DNA of 11,097 bases from Fusobacterium sp. Its GTDB lineage: Bacteria > Fusobacteriota > Fusobacteriia > Fusobacteriales > Fusobacteriaceae. This document shows positions 1 to 5,866 of the stretch, piece after piece (position 1 is the stretch's first letter; every line of letters begins with the position of its first letter). The notes under the pieces were generated by a model. The model was not told the origin of the DNA, made no database searches, and saw nothing but the letters and a program-made list of their open reading frames with translations. The translations under genes and the position numbers were made by a program. The stretch is from NCBI GenBank assembly GCA_030527385.1, contig JAUNAY010000033.1, forward strand, positions 1 through 11,097. Reading direction: 5' to 3'.

Positions 1-320
1 AAATAACGAGTTTGCATAACTTTTTTACCGTTTTCTTGATAAATAACATATTTACCATTTAATTTTCCATCTTGCCAATTTTCAATAGATTTAATATTGC
101 CATTTTTAAAAAAAGTAATCCATTTACCAGTAGGCTTGCCATCTTTGTAGTAGATTCTATCTCTTTCATCTTTAACTTTTCCTGTAAATGGAACATTGCT
201 ATTTTTGAGATATATTAGTCCATCATATTCTTTAATATTTGAAATGTCAATCCACTCATCAGCTAAAATTTGTGAGCAAGAAAATATAAAGATTATAATA
301 AAAAACTTAATTTTTTTCAT
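1..320 (-). CDS. YwqK-like MORN-repeat exported protein, C-terminus cut off by window edge
   Basis: The gene reads leftward from an ATG at 318-320 and stays open for 106 codons to the window edge, so its C-terminus is missing. An AGGTG ribosome binding site (complement of 328-332) precedes the ATG. The first ~20 residues are a lysine start (MKKIK) and a hydrophobic stretch ending near ILA-DEW, a likely signal peptide; a Cys at residue 15 makes a lipoprotein less likely but possible. The rest has repeats of the form YYKDGKPTGKW / FFKNGNIKS / WQDGKLNGKY, the [YF]xxG+ pattern of MORN_2 / YwqK 'antitoxin' proteins, which are often numerous in fusobacterial genomes. The exact function of these proteins is unknown and the antitoxin label is nominal. 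No paired toxin gene is visible: its 5' neighbour is the divergent small gene at 468. Confidence 0.8.
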   Translation of the reverse strand, partial: MKKIKFFIIIFIFSCSQILADEWIDISNIKEYDGLIYLKNSNVPFTGKVKDERDRIYYKDGKPTGKWITFFKNGNIKSIENWQDGKLNGKYVIYQENGKKVMQTRY

Positions 321-424
321 ACTATATCACCTAATTTATATTTTACAAATTTTTGAAAAAAAAGCAATATATTTGAAAATAATTTTTGTTAATAAAAATA
401 AAAGTTACTCTAGCTATAAAAATA

Positions 425-433
425 TGTTATAAT
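425..433 (+). promoter_or_regulatory. Extended -10 promoter of the small gene at 468
   Basis: TGTTATAAT gives a perfect TATAAT (428-433) preceded by TGn. No good -35 is seen at 17-18 nt (404-410 reads GTTACTC), as is common for extended -10 promoters. The start would be near 440, about 28 nt before the ATG. Confidence 0.65.
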
Positions 434-467
434 GATAAAAAGGAATTTATAAATTTGGAGGACAGGA

Positions 468-545
468 ATGGAAAACAGTTATGCTGTGCAGGCTATGATA
501 CTTCTAACATTGATAGTAGTATATAAGCTTTCGTTTTTAGGGTGA
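468..545 (+). CDS. Small hydrophobic peptide, 25 aa, unknown function
   Basis: This short frame runs from ATG to TGA. A GGAGG Shine-Dalgarno (457-461) sits 6 nt before the ATG, an extended -10 box lies ~40 nt upstream, and an intrinsic terminator begins 11 nt after the stop. It is therefore a complete free-standing transcription unit of about 155 nt. The peptide starts MENSYAVQAM, continues as a run of I, L, V and T, and ends VYKLSFLG; it could span a membrane once. I do not recognise a family with certainty. The YAVQAMILLTL region loosely recalls the short 'holin-like' peptides of Gram-positive type I toxins (Y-E-A-L-x-x-M-I pattern), but no antisense RNA promoter is evident. It could equally be a membrane-complex subunit or a dual-function small RNA. 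Expression signals are much better than chance; function is unassigned. Confidence 0.6.
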   Translation: MENSYAVQAMILLTLIVVYKLSFLG

Positions 546-555
546 ACAGATTTAT

Positions 556-595
556 AAAAAAAGAGAGTCCAAAGAAGTATGAACTCTCTTTTTTT
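556..595. terminator. Bidirectional terminator between the small gene and trmL
   Basis: GAGAGT (563-568) pairs with ACTCTC (583-588). The stem is extended by seven A (556-562) against seven T (589-595), giving a 13 bp perfect stem with a 14 nt loop. It has a T-run on the plus strand for the small gene and one on the minus strand for trmL, whose stop is at 599-601. Confidence 0.9.
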
Positions 596-598
596 ATT

Positions 599-1057
599 TT
601 ACTCACCAAAATCAAAATCAGTTTGTCTAAGTGCTTCATAAAGAATGATAGCAGTAGAGTTTGAAAGATTTAGTGAACGCCCCATATTTATCATAGGAAT
701 AGTTATACATTTTTCTTTATTTGCATTCAATATAGATTCAGGGATTCCTCTTGATTCAGGACCAAACATTATAAAATCATCTTTTTTAAATTTTACATCA
801 CTATATTTTTGTTTTGTCTTAGTAGTTGCATAATAGATAGTCGCATTTGGGTTACCATTTATAAAATCTTCATATGATTCCCAAATTTTTAAATCAACAA
901 GATGCCAATAGTCAAGTCCAGCTCTTCTTAATTGTTTTTCATCAAGAGAGAAACCAAGTGGTTTAATAAGATGAAGAGTTGTATTAGTTAAAACAGCACT
1001 TCTACCTATATTACCAGTGTTATAAGGAATCTCAGGGTTTAATAAAATTATGTTCAT
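599..1057 (-). CDS. trmL: tRNA (cytidine(34)-2'-O)-methyltransferase TrmL
   Basis: A 152-residue SPOUT methyltransferase that methylates the 2'-O of the wobble base (C34/cmnm5U34) in tRNA-Leu using SAM, acting as a cytoplasmic dimer. Visible family motifs: NPEIPYNTGNIGRS at residues 7-20 (motif 1), RRAGLDYW at 44-51, FGPESRGIPE at 98-107 (motif 2) and IPMINMGRSLNLSNS at 120-134 (the motif 3 trefoil knot that binds SAM). Length matches E. coli TrmL (about 157). I chose the ATG at 1055-1057, not the upstream in-frame ATG at 1100-1102. GGAGG (complement of 1065-1069) is placed 7 nt before it, the family begins with MNIxLxxPEIP, and the longer frame would start within a few bases of the -10 box. 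It is a single-gene unit with its own promoter and the shared terminator at 556-595. Confidence 0.95.
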   Translation of the reverse strand: MNIILLNPEIPYNTGNIGRSAVLTNTTLHLIKPLGFSLDEKQLRRAGLDYWHLVDLKIWESYEDFINGNPNATIYYATTKTKQKYSDVKFKKDDFIMFGPESRGIPESILNANKEKCITIPMINMGRSLNLSNSTAIILYEALRQTDFDFGE

Positions 1058-1064
1058 TTTGTTA

Positions 1065-1069
1065 CCTCC
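1065..1069 (-). promoter_or_regulatory. Ribosome binding site fixing the trmL start
   Basis: The minus strand reads GGAGG, 7 nt before the ATG at 1057. It rules out the ATG at 1102, which has no such site. Confidence 0.8.
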
Positions 1070-1090
1070 AAAATTTTTATTTACCAATAG

Positions 1091-1096
1091 ATTATA
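1091..1096 (-). promoter_or_regulatory. -10 box of the trmL promoter
   Basis: The minus strand carries a perfect TATAAT. The start would be near 1084, leaving a leader of about 27 nt. The -35 region is weak (TACAAT-like). Confidence 0.5.
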
Positions 1097-1160
1097 CAAC
1101 AAAATTTAAAAATATTGTATGAATTTTTATTTTTTCAGAAATTTAGTTAAATAAATTAAG

Positions 1161-1190
1161 TAGACAAAAGTGATGAAGTTAAAGTATAAT
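1161..1190 (+). promoter_or_regulatory. Promoter of the metallo-hydrolase/trxB-like operon
   Basis: TAGACA (1161-1166, 5 of 6 to TTGACA), an 18 nt spacer and TATAAT (1185-1190). The start would be near 1197, about 35 nt before the ATG at 1232. It lies back to back with the trmL promoter. Confidence 0.7.
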
Positions 1191-1231
1191 TAAAATTAGA
1201 TAATAGTACTAGAGAATATAGGGAGGGAAAA

Positions 1232-1855
1232 ATGAACTTAAAAACTTTTTATTTAGGAGCAATGATGACAAATTGTTATCTTACTTGGAATGAAAATAAA
1301 GAAGCTTATCTTTTTGATTGTGGTGGAGAAAATTTAGATAGATTAACAACATTTATAAAAACTAATGGACTTACATTAAAGTATATAATATTAACACACG
1401 GACACGGAGATCATATAGGTGGGCTTAATAAAATAGTTGAATTATATCCTGAAGCAGAAGTTTATATAGGAAAGGAAGAAGCTGGTTTTTTAACTGAATC
1501 AGAACTAAATTTAATGGTATATATAACAGGGGCAAAATTTGTTTATAATGGAACTTATAATACTGTTAAAGAGGGAGACAAAATAGGAGAGTTTGAAGTT
1601 ATAGACACTCCAGGGCATACAATAGGATCAAAAAGCTTTTACTGTCCAGAAGCTAAGATATTAATATCTGGTGATACTATGTTTAGAAGAAGTTATGGTA
1701 GATATGATTTACCAACAAGCAGTGGAGAAATGTTATTTAAAAGCCTTAGAAAACTTTGTGAACTACCTGAAGATGTAAGAGTTTATAGTGGACATAGTGA
1801 TGAGACATATATAGGAGAAGAAAAACAATTTTTATCAATGCAAGGTCTAATCTAG
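1232..1855 (+). CDS. MBL-fold metallo-hydrolase, glyoxalase-II-like (YcbL type)
   Basis: A 207-residue metallo-beta-lactamase-fold hydrolase of the short glyoxalase II-like class, probably cytoplasmic. Metal ligands are all visible: THGHGDH (H56, H58, D60, H61), H129 in DTPGHTIGS, D148 in SGDTMF and H188 in YSGHSDET. The length is that of the compact YcbL-type enzymes, which lack the C-terminal glutathione-binding domain of classical GloB, so glutathione thioester specificity cannot be assumed. Typical roles are hydrolysis of thioesters or other small acyl substrates. GGGAGG lies just before the ATG. The stop is 14 nt before the thioredoxin-reductase-like gene, with which it is almost certainly co-transcribed; this suggests a link to thiol or aldehyde stress (inference). 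Confidence 0.9.
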   Translation: MNLKTFYLGAMMTNCYLTWNENKEAYLFDCGGENLDRLTTFIKTNGLTLKYIILTHGHGDHIGGLNKIVELYPEAEVYIGKEEAGFLTESELNLMVYITGAKFVYNGTYNTVKEGDKIGEFEVIDTPGHTIGSKSFYCPEAKILISGDTMFRRSYGRYDLPTSSGEMLFKSLRKLCELPEDVRVYSGHSDETYIGEEKQFLSMQGLI

Positions 1856-1869
1856 TTAGGGAGGCAATA

Positions 1870-2784
1870 ATGGTTTATGATGTTATAATAGTTGGAGGAG
1901 GACCAGCAGGGTTAACAGCTGGAATTTATACAAGTAGAGCTAAATTAAGTACTTTAATAATTGAAAAAAAAGATATAGGAAGTTTGGTTATGGCTCACAA
2001 GATAGATAACTACCCTGGATTTCCAGAGGGAATTTCAGGAAAAGATCTATACAATCTTATGAAAGAACAAGCAAAGAGATTTGGAGCTGAATTTGTAGAT
2101 GCTACTGTTTTGGATTTTGATGTTTATTCAGAAGATAATAAGATAGTAAAGAGTGATAAAGGAAACTTTAGAGGAAAAACAGTTATTATTGCTACTGGTA
2201 CGGGAAATAGTGATAATAAAAAAGTTAAAGGAGAAAAGGAATTTTTAGGAAATGGAGTTTCATATTGTGCAACTTGTGACGGAGCATTTACTAAATTTAT
2301 GGAAGTAGCACTTTTTGGAAAGGGAGAAGAGGTAGCAGAAGAAGCACTTTTTCTTACAAAATTTGCTAAAAAGATAAGAATATTTGTAAATGATGAAAAG
2401 CTAGATTGCAATAAAGATGTTTTTGACGCACTTACAAATTCAGAAAAGGTTGAGATAATATATGGAGCTGAACTTCTTGAGATAAAGGGAAGTGAGTATG
2501 TAGAGAGTGTTGATGTGAAAGTAGCTGGAGAGCTAAAGAATTATTCTACGGCATTTGCATTTTTATATCTAGGAACTAAGAGTAAATCTGAAATGTATGG
2601 AGCAATTGCAGATTTAGATGAAAATGGATTTATAAAGGCAAAAGAAAATTTTAAAATGAACGTTGATGGTATGTATGTGGCTGGAGATGTAAGATCTGGA
2701 GCAATGAGACAGGTTACAGTGGCAGTGGCAGAAGGAACATTAGCAGGATTAGAAGTTATTAAAGAGATATTAAAGAAAAAGTAA
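1870..2784 (+). CDS. Thioredoxin-reductase-like FAD oxidoreductase with altered nucleotide site
   Basis: A 304-residue two-domain flavoprotein of the TrxB family. FAD-binding VGGGPAG is at residues 8-14, DNYPGF at 46-51 and the redox-active CATC at 133-136 (YCATCDGAF). The C-terminal FAD motif AGDVRSGAMRQVTVAVAEG is also present. These predict electron transfer through FAD and the C133/C136 disulfide to a thioredoxin-like partner. Odd point: where E. coli TrxB has GGGNTA and HRRDGFR for NADPH, this protein has GKGEEV (150-155) and VNDEKLD (173-179). All three arginines that hold the 2'-phosphate are gone and two positions are acidic. NADPH is therefore unlikely to be the donor; NADH, a flavin/ferredoxin route or another carrier are options. 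RBS GGGAGG precedes the ATG. It is second in the operon with the metallo-hydrolase. The family call is firm; I withhold trxB because of the cofactor site. Confidence 0.88.
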   Translation: MVYDVIIVGGGPAGLTAGIYTSRAKLSTLIIEKKDIGSLVMAHKIDNYPGFPEGISGKDLYNLMKEQAKRFGAEFVDATVLDFDVYSEDNKIVKSDKGNFRGKTVIIATGTGNSDNKKVKGEKEFLGNGVSYCATCDGAFTKFMEVALFGKGEEVAEEALFLTKFAKKIRIFVNDEKLDCNKDVFDALTNSEKVEIIYGAELLEIKGSEYVESVDVKVAGELKNYSTAFAFLYLGTKSKSEMYGAIADLDENGFIKAKENFKMNVDGMYVAGDVRSGAMRQVTVAVAEGTLAGLEVIKEILKKK

Positions 2785-2810
2785 AAATAAAATTTAAAAA
2801 AAGAGGAAAA

Positions 2811-2839
2811 TTGAAAAAAAACTGGTAAATTATTATATA
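2811..2839 (+). promoter_or_regulatory. Promoter of the PIN-PhoH gene
   Basis: TTGAAA (2811-2816), a 17 nt spacer and TATATA (2834-2839) lie in the gap after the TrxB-like gene. The start would be near 2846. No convincing terminator hairpin separates the previous operon, so readthrough is also possible. Confidence 0.55.
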
Positions 2840-2886
2840 AAAGTAAAAGTTTTGCATAAAAATTGCTTTAATAAGGGGCTGATTCT

Positions 2887-4194
2887 ATGAGAAAAATTTT
2901 TGTGTTAGATACTAATATACTTATTCACGATCCTTATTGTATTTATAATTTTGTAGGAAATGATGTTGTTTTGCCTATCTATGTAATTGAAGAGATTGAC
3001 AAGTTAAAAAGAAATCAAAACACTGCAATACAAGCAAGGATGGCATCGAGAGTATTAGATGAAATTAGAAAAAAAGGAAGTCTTTTTAAAGGTGTTCAGC
3101 TAAAAAATGATATATTTTTTAGAGTGGAAATAAAAAATGATATGCAGCTTTTACCAGAAGTACTAAGAAGAGATGTGATGGATAATCATATTATATCTGT
3201 TACTTTAGGAATAAAAAAAGATCACCCAACAGAAAGAGTAATAATAGTTACTAAAGATATAAATATGAGAATAAAAGCTGACGCTTTAGGGCTTGAAGTT
3301 GAAGATTATTCTACTGATATGGTTGATTATATGGAACTTTATGATGGATTTTTTGAAATCGAAGTAGATAATAAAATTTATACACAATATGAAAAAAGTG
3401 GAAAAATAGATTTTAAAGATTTGGGTAGAGATGATATAGTTCCTACTCCTAATTGCTTCTTTAAGTTAATTTGCAATGGAAATACTCAAACTGGAAGATA
3501 TGACAATGGAAAAATAAAAAAATTCTTATTGGGAGATAGCAGTGCTTGGGGACTTAGAGCAAGAAATGATGAGCAGAGATTTGCTATGGATTTATTGTTA
3601 GATGACAATATAAAAGTTGTAACTTTGGTTGGAGGGGCAGGAACAGGAAAGACTCTTTTGGCAATAGCAACAGGATTAGAGCAAGTAGTAGAAAGAAAAA
3701 AATATAAAAAACTTTTGATTGCAAGACCTATTATCCCTATGGGTAAAGATCTTGGATATTTACCAGGAAGTGAAAAAGAAAAATTAAAACCTTGGATGCA
3801 ACCTATTTTTGATAATATTGATTTTTTAAGTGAAGCTAAAGATGACAAAACTGGAGAGAAAGTTGTAGAGGGCTTGGAAGCTATGGGAATCTTAAAAATA
3901 GAAGCTCTTACATATATTAGAGGAAGAAGTATTCCTAGAGGACTTATAATAATTGACGAAGCTCAAAACTTAACTCCGTTAGAGATAAAAACAATAGTTA
4001 CAAGAGCTGGAGAAAATACAAAGATAGTATTTACAGGTGACCCTCAACAAATAGATAACCCATATTTGGACTCAAATACAAATGGTTTGACATATATGGC
4101 AGATAAATTAAAAAATGAAAATATAGTAGGACATATCACTTTAAAGAAAGGTGAAAGATCAAAATTAGCTGAAATAGCAGCAAAATTATTATAA
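2887..4194 (+). CDS. PIN-domain PhoH-family ATPase (PhoH2 / YlaK type)
   Basis: A 435-residue protein with an N-terminal PIN nuclease domain (about 1-130) fused to a PhoH ATPase domain (about 220-430). PIN acidic residues: D8 in FVLDTN, E35/E36 and D38 in VIEEIDKLK, and further acids near DVMDNH and TKDINMR. ATPase motifs: Walker A GGAGTGKT at 249-256, Walker B IIIDEAQN with D357/E358, and GDPQQID at 384-390. Mycobacterial PhoH2 with this architecture unwinds and cleaves RNA in an ATP-dependent way, and B. subtilis YlaK has the same layout. By analogy this is a cytoplasmic RNA helicase/ribonuclease. The start has a G-rich site (AAGGGG) 8 nt upstream. It is a single-gene unit with its own promoter and terminator; no small antitoxin-like gene precedes it, unlike in mycobacteria. 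Confidence 0.92.
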   Translation: MRKIFVLDTNILIHDPYCIYNFVGNDVVLPIYVIEEIDKLKRNQNTAIQARMASRVLDEIRKKGSLFKGVQLKNDIFFRVEIKNDMQLLPEVLRRDVMDNHIISVTLGIKKDHPTERVIIVTKDINMRIKADALGLEVEDYSTDMVDYMELYDGFFEIEVDNKIYTQYEKSGKIDFKDLGRDDIVPTPNCFFKLICNGNTQTGRYDNGKIKKFLLGDSSAWGLRARNDEQRFAMDLLLDDNIKVVTLVGGAGTGKTLLAIATGLEQVVERKKYKKLLIARPIIPMGKDLGYLPGSEKEKLKPWMQPIFDNIDFLSEAKDDKTGEKVVEGLEAMGILKIEALTYIRGRSIPRGLIIIDEAQNLTPLEIKTIVTRAGENTKIVFTGDPQQIDNPYLDSNTNGLTYMADKLKNENIVGHITLKKGERSKLAEIAAKLL

Positions 4195-4201
4195 AAATAT
4201 C

Positions 4202-4227
4202 AGAGCTCTCTAACTGAGGGCTCTTTT
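4202..4227 (+). terminator. Terminator of the PIN-PhoH gene
   Basis: AGAGCTCTC (4202-4210) pairs with GAGGGCTCT (4216-4224), giving 9 bp with one G-U, a 5 nt loop and a T-run to 4227. It begins 8 nt after the stop. Confidence 0.85.
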
Positions 4228-4261
4228 ATTAAAAATAAATAAAATCTTATAAAAAGATATC

Positions 4262-4290
4262 TTTAATATTTTGAATATCTGTGATATAAT
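4262..4290 (+). promoter_or_regulatory. secG promoter, extended -10
   Basis: TGATATAAT (4282-4290) is a perfect extended -10. TTTAAT (4262-4267) lies 17 nt upstream as a weak -35. The start would be near 4297, about 36 nt before the ATG. Confidence 0.7.
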
Positions 4291-4332
4291 CTAATGTATT
4301 AATAAAGATGGTATCTAGTTTTAGGAGGATTT

Positions 4333-4557
4333 ATGGAAACATTATTCACATTAATGCTTTTTTTATTTGCAATAGCTTTAATAATTCTTGTACTGATTCA
4401 GCCAGATAGGAGCCACGGAATGTCAGCAAGTATGGGAATGGGAGCATCAAATACTGTATTTGGAGTATCAAAAGACGGTGGGCCTTTAGCTAAAGCAACA
4501 GAAGTGGTTGCAGTACTGTTTATAGTCAGTGCACTTTTATTATACCTAGTAAAATAG
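4333..4557 (+). CDS. secG: Protein translocase subunit SecG
   Basis: A 74-residue inner-membrane protein that assists the SecYEG channel in Sec-dependent export. It has two membrane segments (about residues 3-22 and 55-73) joined by a glycine/serine/methionine-rich loop with the typical SecG pattern LVLIQ, then GMSASMGMGAS and NTVFG. Length is normal for short SecG proteins. AGGAGG (4322-4327) lies 5 nt before the ATG. It stands alone between its own promoter and terminator, downstream of the PIN-PhoH unit. The secG-rnr-smpB arrangement seen in many Gram-positive genomes is absent here. Confidence 0.93.
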   Translation: METLFTLMLFLFAIALIILVLIQPDRSHGMSASMGMGASNTVFGVSKDGGPLAKATEVVAVLFIVSALLLYLVK

Positions 4558-4567
4558 AAGTTGTGAG

Positions 4568-4595
4568 GCGTATTGTTCTTCAATACGCTTTTTTT
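4568..4595 (+). terminator. secG terminator
   Basis: GCGTATTG (4568-4575) and CAATACGC (4581-4588) form a perfect 8 bp stem with a TTCTT loop, followed by seven T. It starts 10 nt after the secG stop and isolates secG from rarA. Confidence 0.93.
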
Positions 4596-4616
4596 GTAAA
4601 AAATAATCTATGGTTG

Positions 4617-4625
4617 TGATATAAT
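4617..4625 (+). promoter_or_regulatory. Extended -10 box overlapping the rarA start codon
   Basis: TGATATAAT at 4617-4625 is the same 9-mer used by secG and the 6S gene. Its last two bases are the first two of the rarA ATG (4624-4626). No good -35 lies 17 nt upstream. If used, the RNA would begin near 4632, inside the annotated frame. Confidence 0.4.
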
Positions 4626-5847
4626 GAATTTATTTGAAAATAACTATGAAAAAGTAAAACCATTGGCTTTAAAGATGCGTCCTACAAATTTAGATGATTT
4701 TATAGGGCAGGAAAAAATTTTAGGTAAAGGTGGAATTTTAAGAAAATTAATAGAGAAACAAAATATTTCAAACTCTATATTTTTTGGCCCTCCTGGTTGT
4801 GGAAAAAGTTCTTTAGGAGAGATCATCTCAAAGACTTTAGACAGCAACTTTGAAACATTAAATGCTACGGTTGCAAGTTTGAACGATTTGAGAGACATAG
4901 TTGAAAAAGCTAAAAAAAACCTTGAATTTTATGGAAAAAAGACTATACTTTTTTTAGATGAAATTCATAGATTTAATAAGATGCAACAAGATGCACTTTT
5001 ATCTTATTGTGAATCAGGAGTATTAACTCTGATAGGAGCTACCACAGAAAATCCCTATTATAGTTTAAATAATGCTTTACTTTCAAGGGTTATGATTTTT
5101 GAATTCAAATCTCTAAGTAGAGAAAATATAAAAGAGATACTTAAAAAAGGAATTAAATATTTAGACATAAGTGTTTCTGATGATATAATAGAGTGTATAC
5201 TAAATATTTCACAAGGTGATAGTAGAATAGCACTAAATTATTTAGAACTATACAAAAATAGTTGTATTGATCTTGAAGATTCAGAGGTATTAGATCTATT
5301 TAGACAAAGACAAGCATCGTATCATAAGGCAGAGGATAAATATAATTTAATATCTGCAATGATAAAGAGTATGCGTGGGAGTGATCCAGATTCGGCTCTT
5401 TATTGGTTGGCTCGACTTTTACACGGTGGGGAAGATCCAAGATATATAGCAAGAAGAATTATGATTCACGCAAGTGAAGATATAGGTATGGCAAATCCTG
5501 AAGCTATGCTTATAGCTAATAGTGCTATGCAGGCAAGTGAAAGAATAGGAATGCCAGAGATTAGAATAATTTTGGCTCAAGCAGTGATATATATATCTAT
5601 TTCAACAAAAAGTAATTCTTGTTATCTAGGAATAAATAAAGCTTTAGAAGATGTAGAAAATGGAGATTTTGAAAAAGTTCCATTGAATATATGTCACAAT
5701 AACAAAGGATATAAATATCCACACGATTTTGCAGGAAACTTTATAAAACAAAGTTATAGTGTTAAAAAAAGAAAATATTATATTCCTGGGGAAAATAAAA
5801 ATGAAAAATTAATAAAAGAAAAAATGGAAAAATTATGGGGAAAATAA
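4624..5847 (+). CDS. rarA: Replication-associated recombination protein RarA (MgsA) AAA+ ATPase
   Basis: A 407-residue AAA+ ATPase related to clamp-loader subunits and RuvB. It acts as a tetramer with SSB at stalled replication forks. Motifs: RPTNLDDFIGQ near residue 19 (box II), Walker A GPPGCGKS at 55-62, Walker B FLDEIHRF with D112/E113, sensor-1 GATTENP at 138-144 and arginine finger LLSR with R155. The C-terminal tetramerisation domain is recognised from RGSDPDSALYWLARLLHGG and ASEDIGMANPEA. The start is puzzling: the ATG at 4624 has no Shine-Dalgarno and overlaps a TATAAT box. I keep it because the N-terminal LFENNYEKVKPLA matches the conserved family start; the next Met is residue 18 (4675), directly before the conserved RP. 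It is followed 19 nt later by hisS and is likely first in that operon. Confidence 0.93.
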   Translation: MNLFENNYEKVKPLALKMRPTNLDDFIGQEKILGKGGILRKLIEKQNISNSIFFGPPGCGKSSLGEIISKTLDSNFETLNATVASLNDLRDIVEKAKKNLEFYGKKTILFLDEIHRFNKMQQDALLSYCESGVLTLIGATTENPYYSLNNALLSRVMIFEFKSLSRENIKEILKKGIKYLDISVSDDIIECILNISQGDSRIALNYLELYKNSCIDLEDSEVLDLFRQRQASYHKAEDKYNLISAMIKSMRGSDPDSALYWLARLLHGGEDPRYIARRIMIHASEDIGMANPEAMLIANSAMQASERIGMPEIRIILAQAVIYISISTKSNSCYLGINKALEDVENGDFEKVPLNICHNNKGYKYPHDFAGNFIKQSYSVKKRKYYIPGENKNEKLIKEKMEKLWGK

Positions 5848-5866
5848 TTTATGAGGTGATAAAATA

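Noticed and set aside
196..432. A plus-strand open frame of 78 codons across the left intergenic region
   Set aside because: It lies mostly antisense to the YwqK-like gene, has no ribosome site at its ATG and consists of low-complexity I/K/Y/F residues typical of AT-rich noise.
440..700. Type I toxin-antitoxin pair formed by the small peptide and an antisense RNA
   Set aside because: No minus-strand promoter with acceptable -10/-35 spacing was seen in the 3' part of trmL or across the small gene; kept only as one option for the peptide.
1058..1102. A 15-residue N-terminal extension of TrmL
   Set aside because: It includes the Shine-Dalgarno region for the inner ATG, starts within a few bases of the -10 box and is not part of the conserved family start.
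2875..2886. GGGGCTGATTCT before the PhoH start, identical to the 5' end of many tmRNAs
   Set aside because: The match stops after 12 nt and runs straight into a well-supported coding region; no tRNA-like 3' end or tag frame follows. Coincidence.
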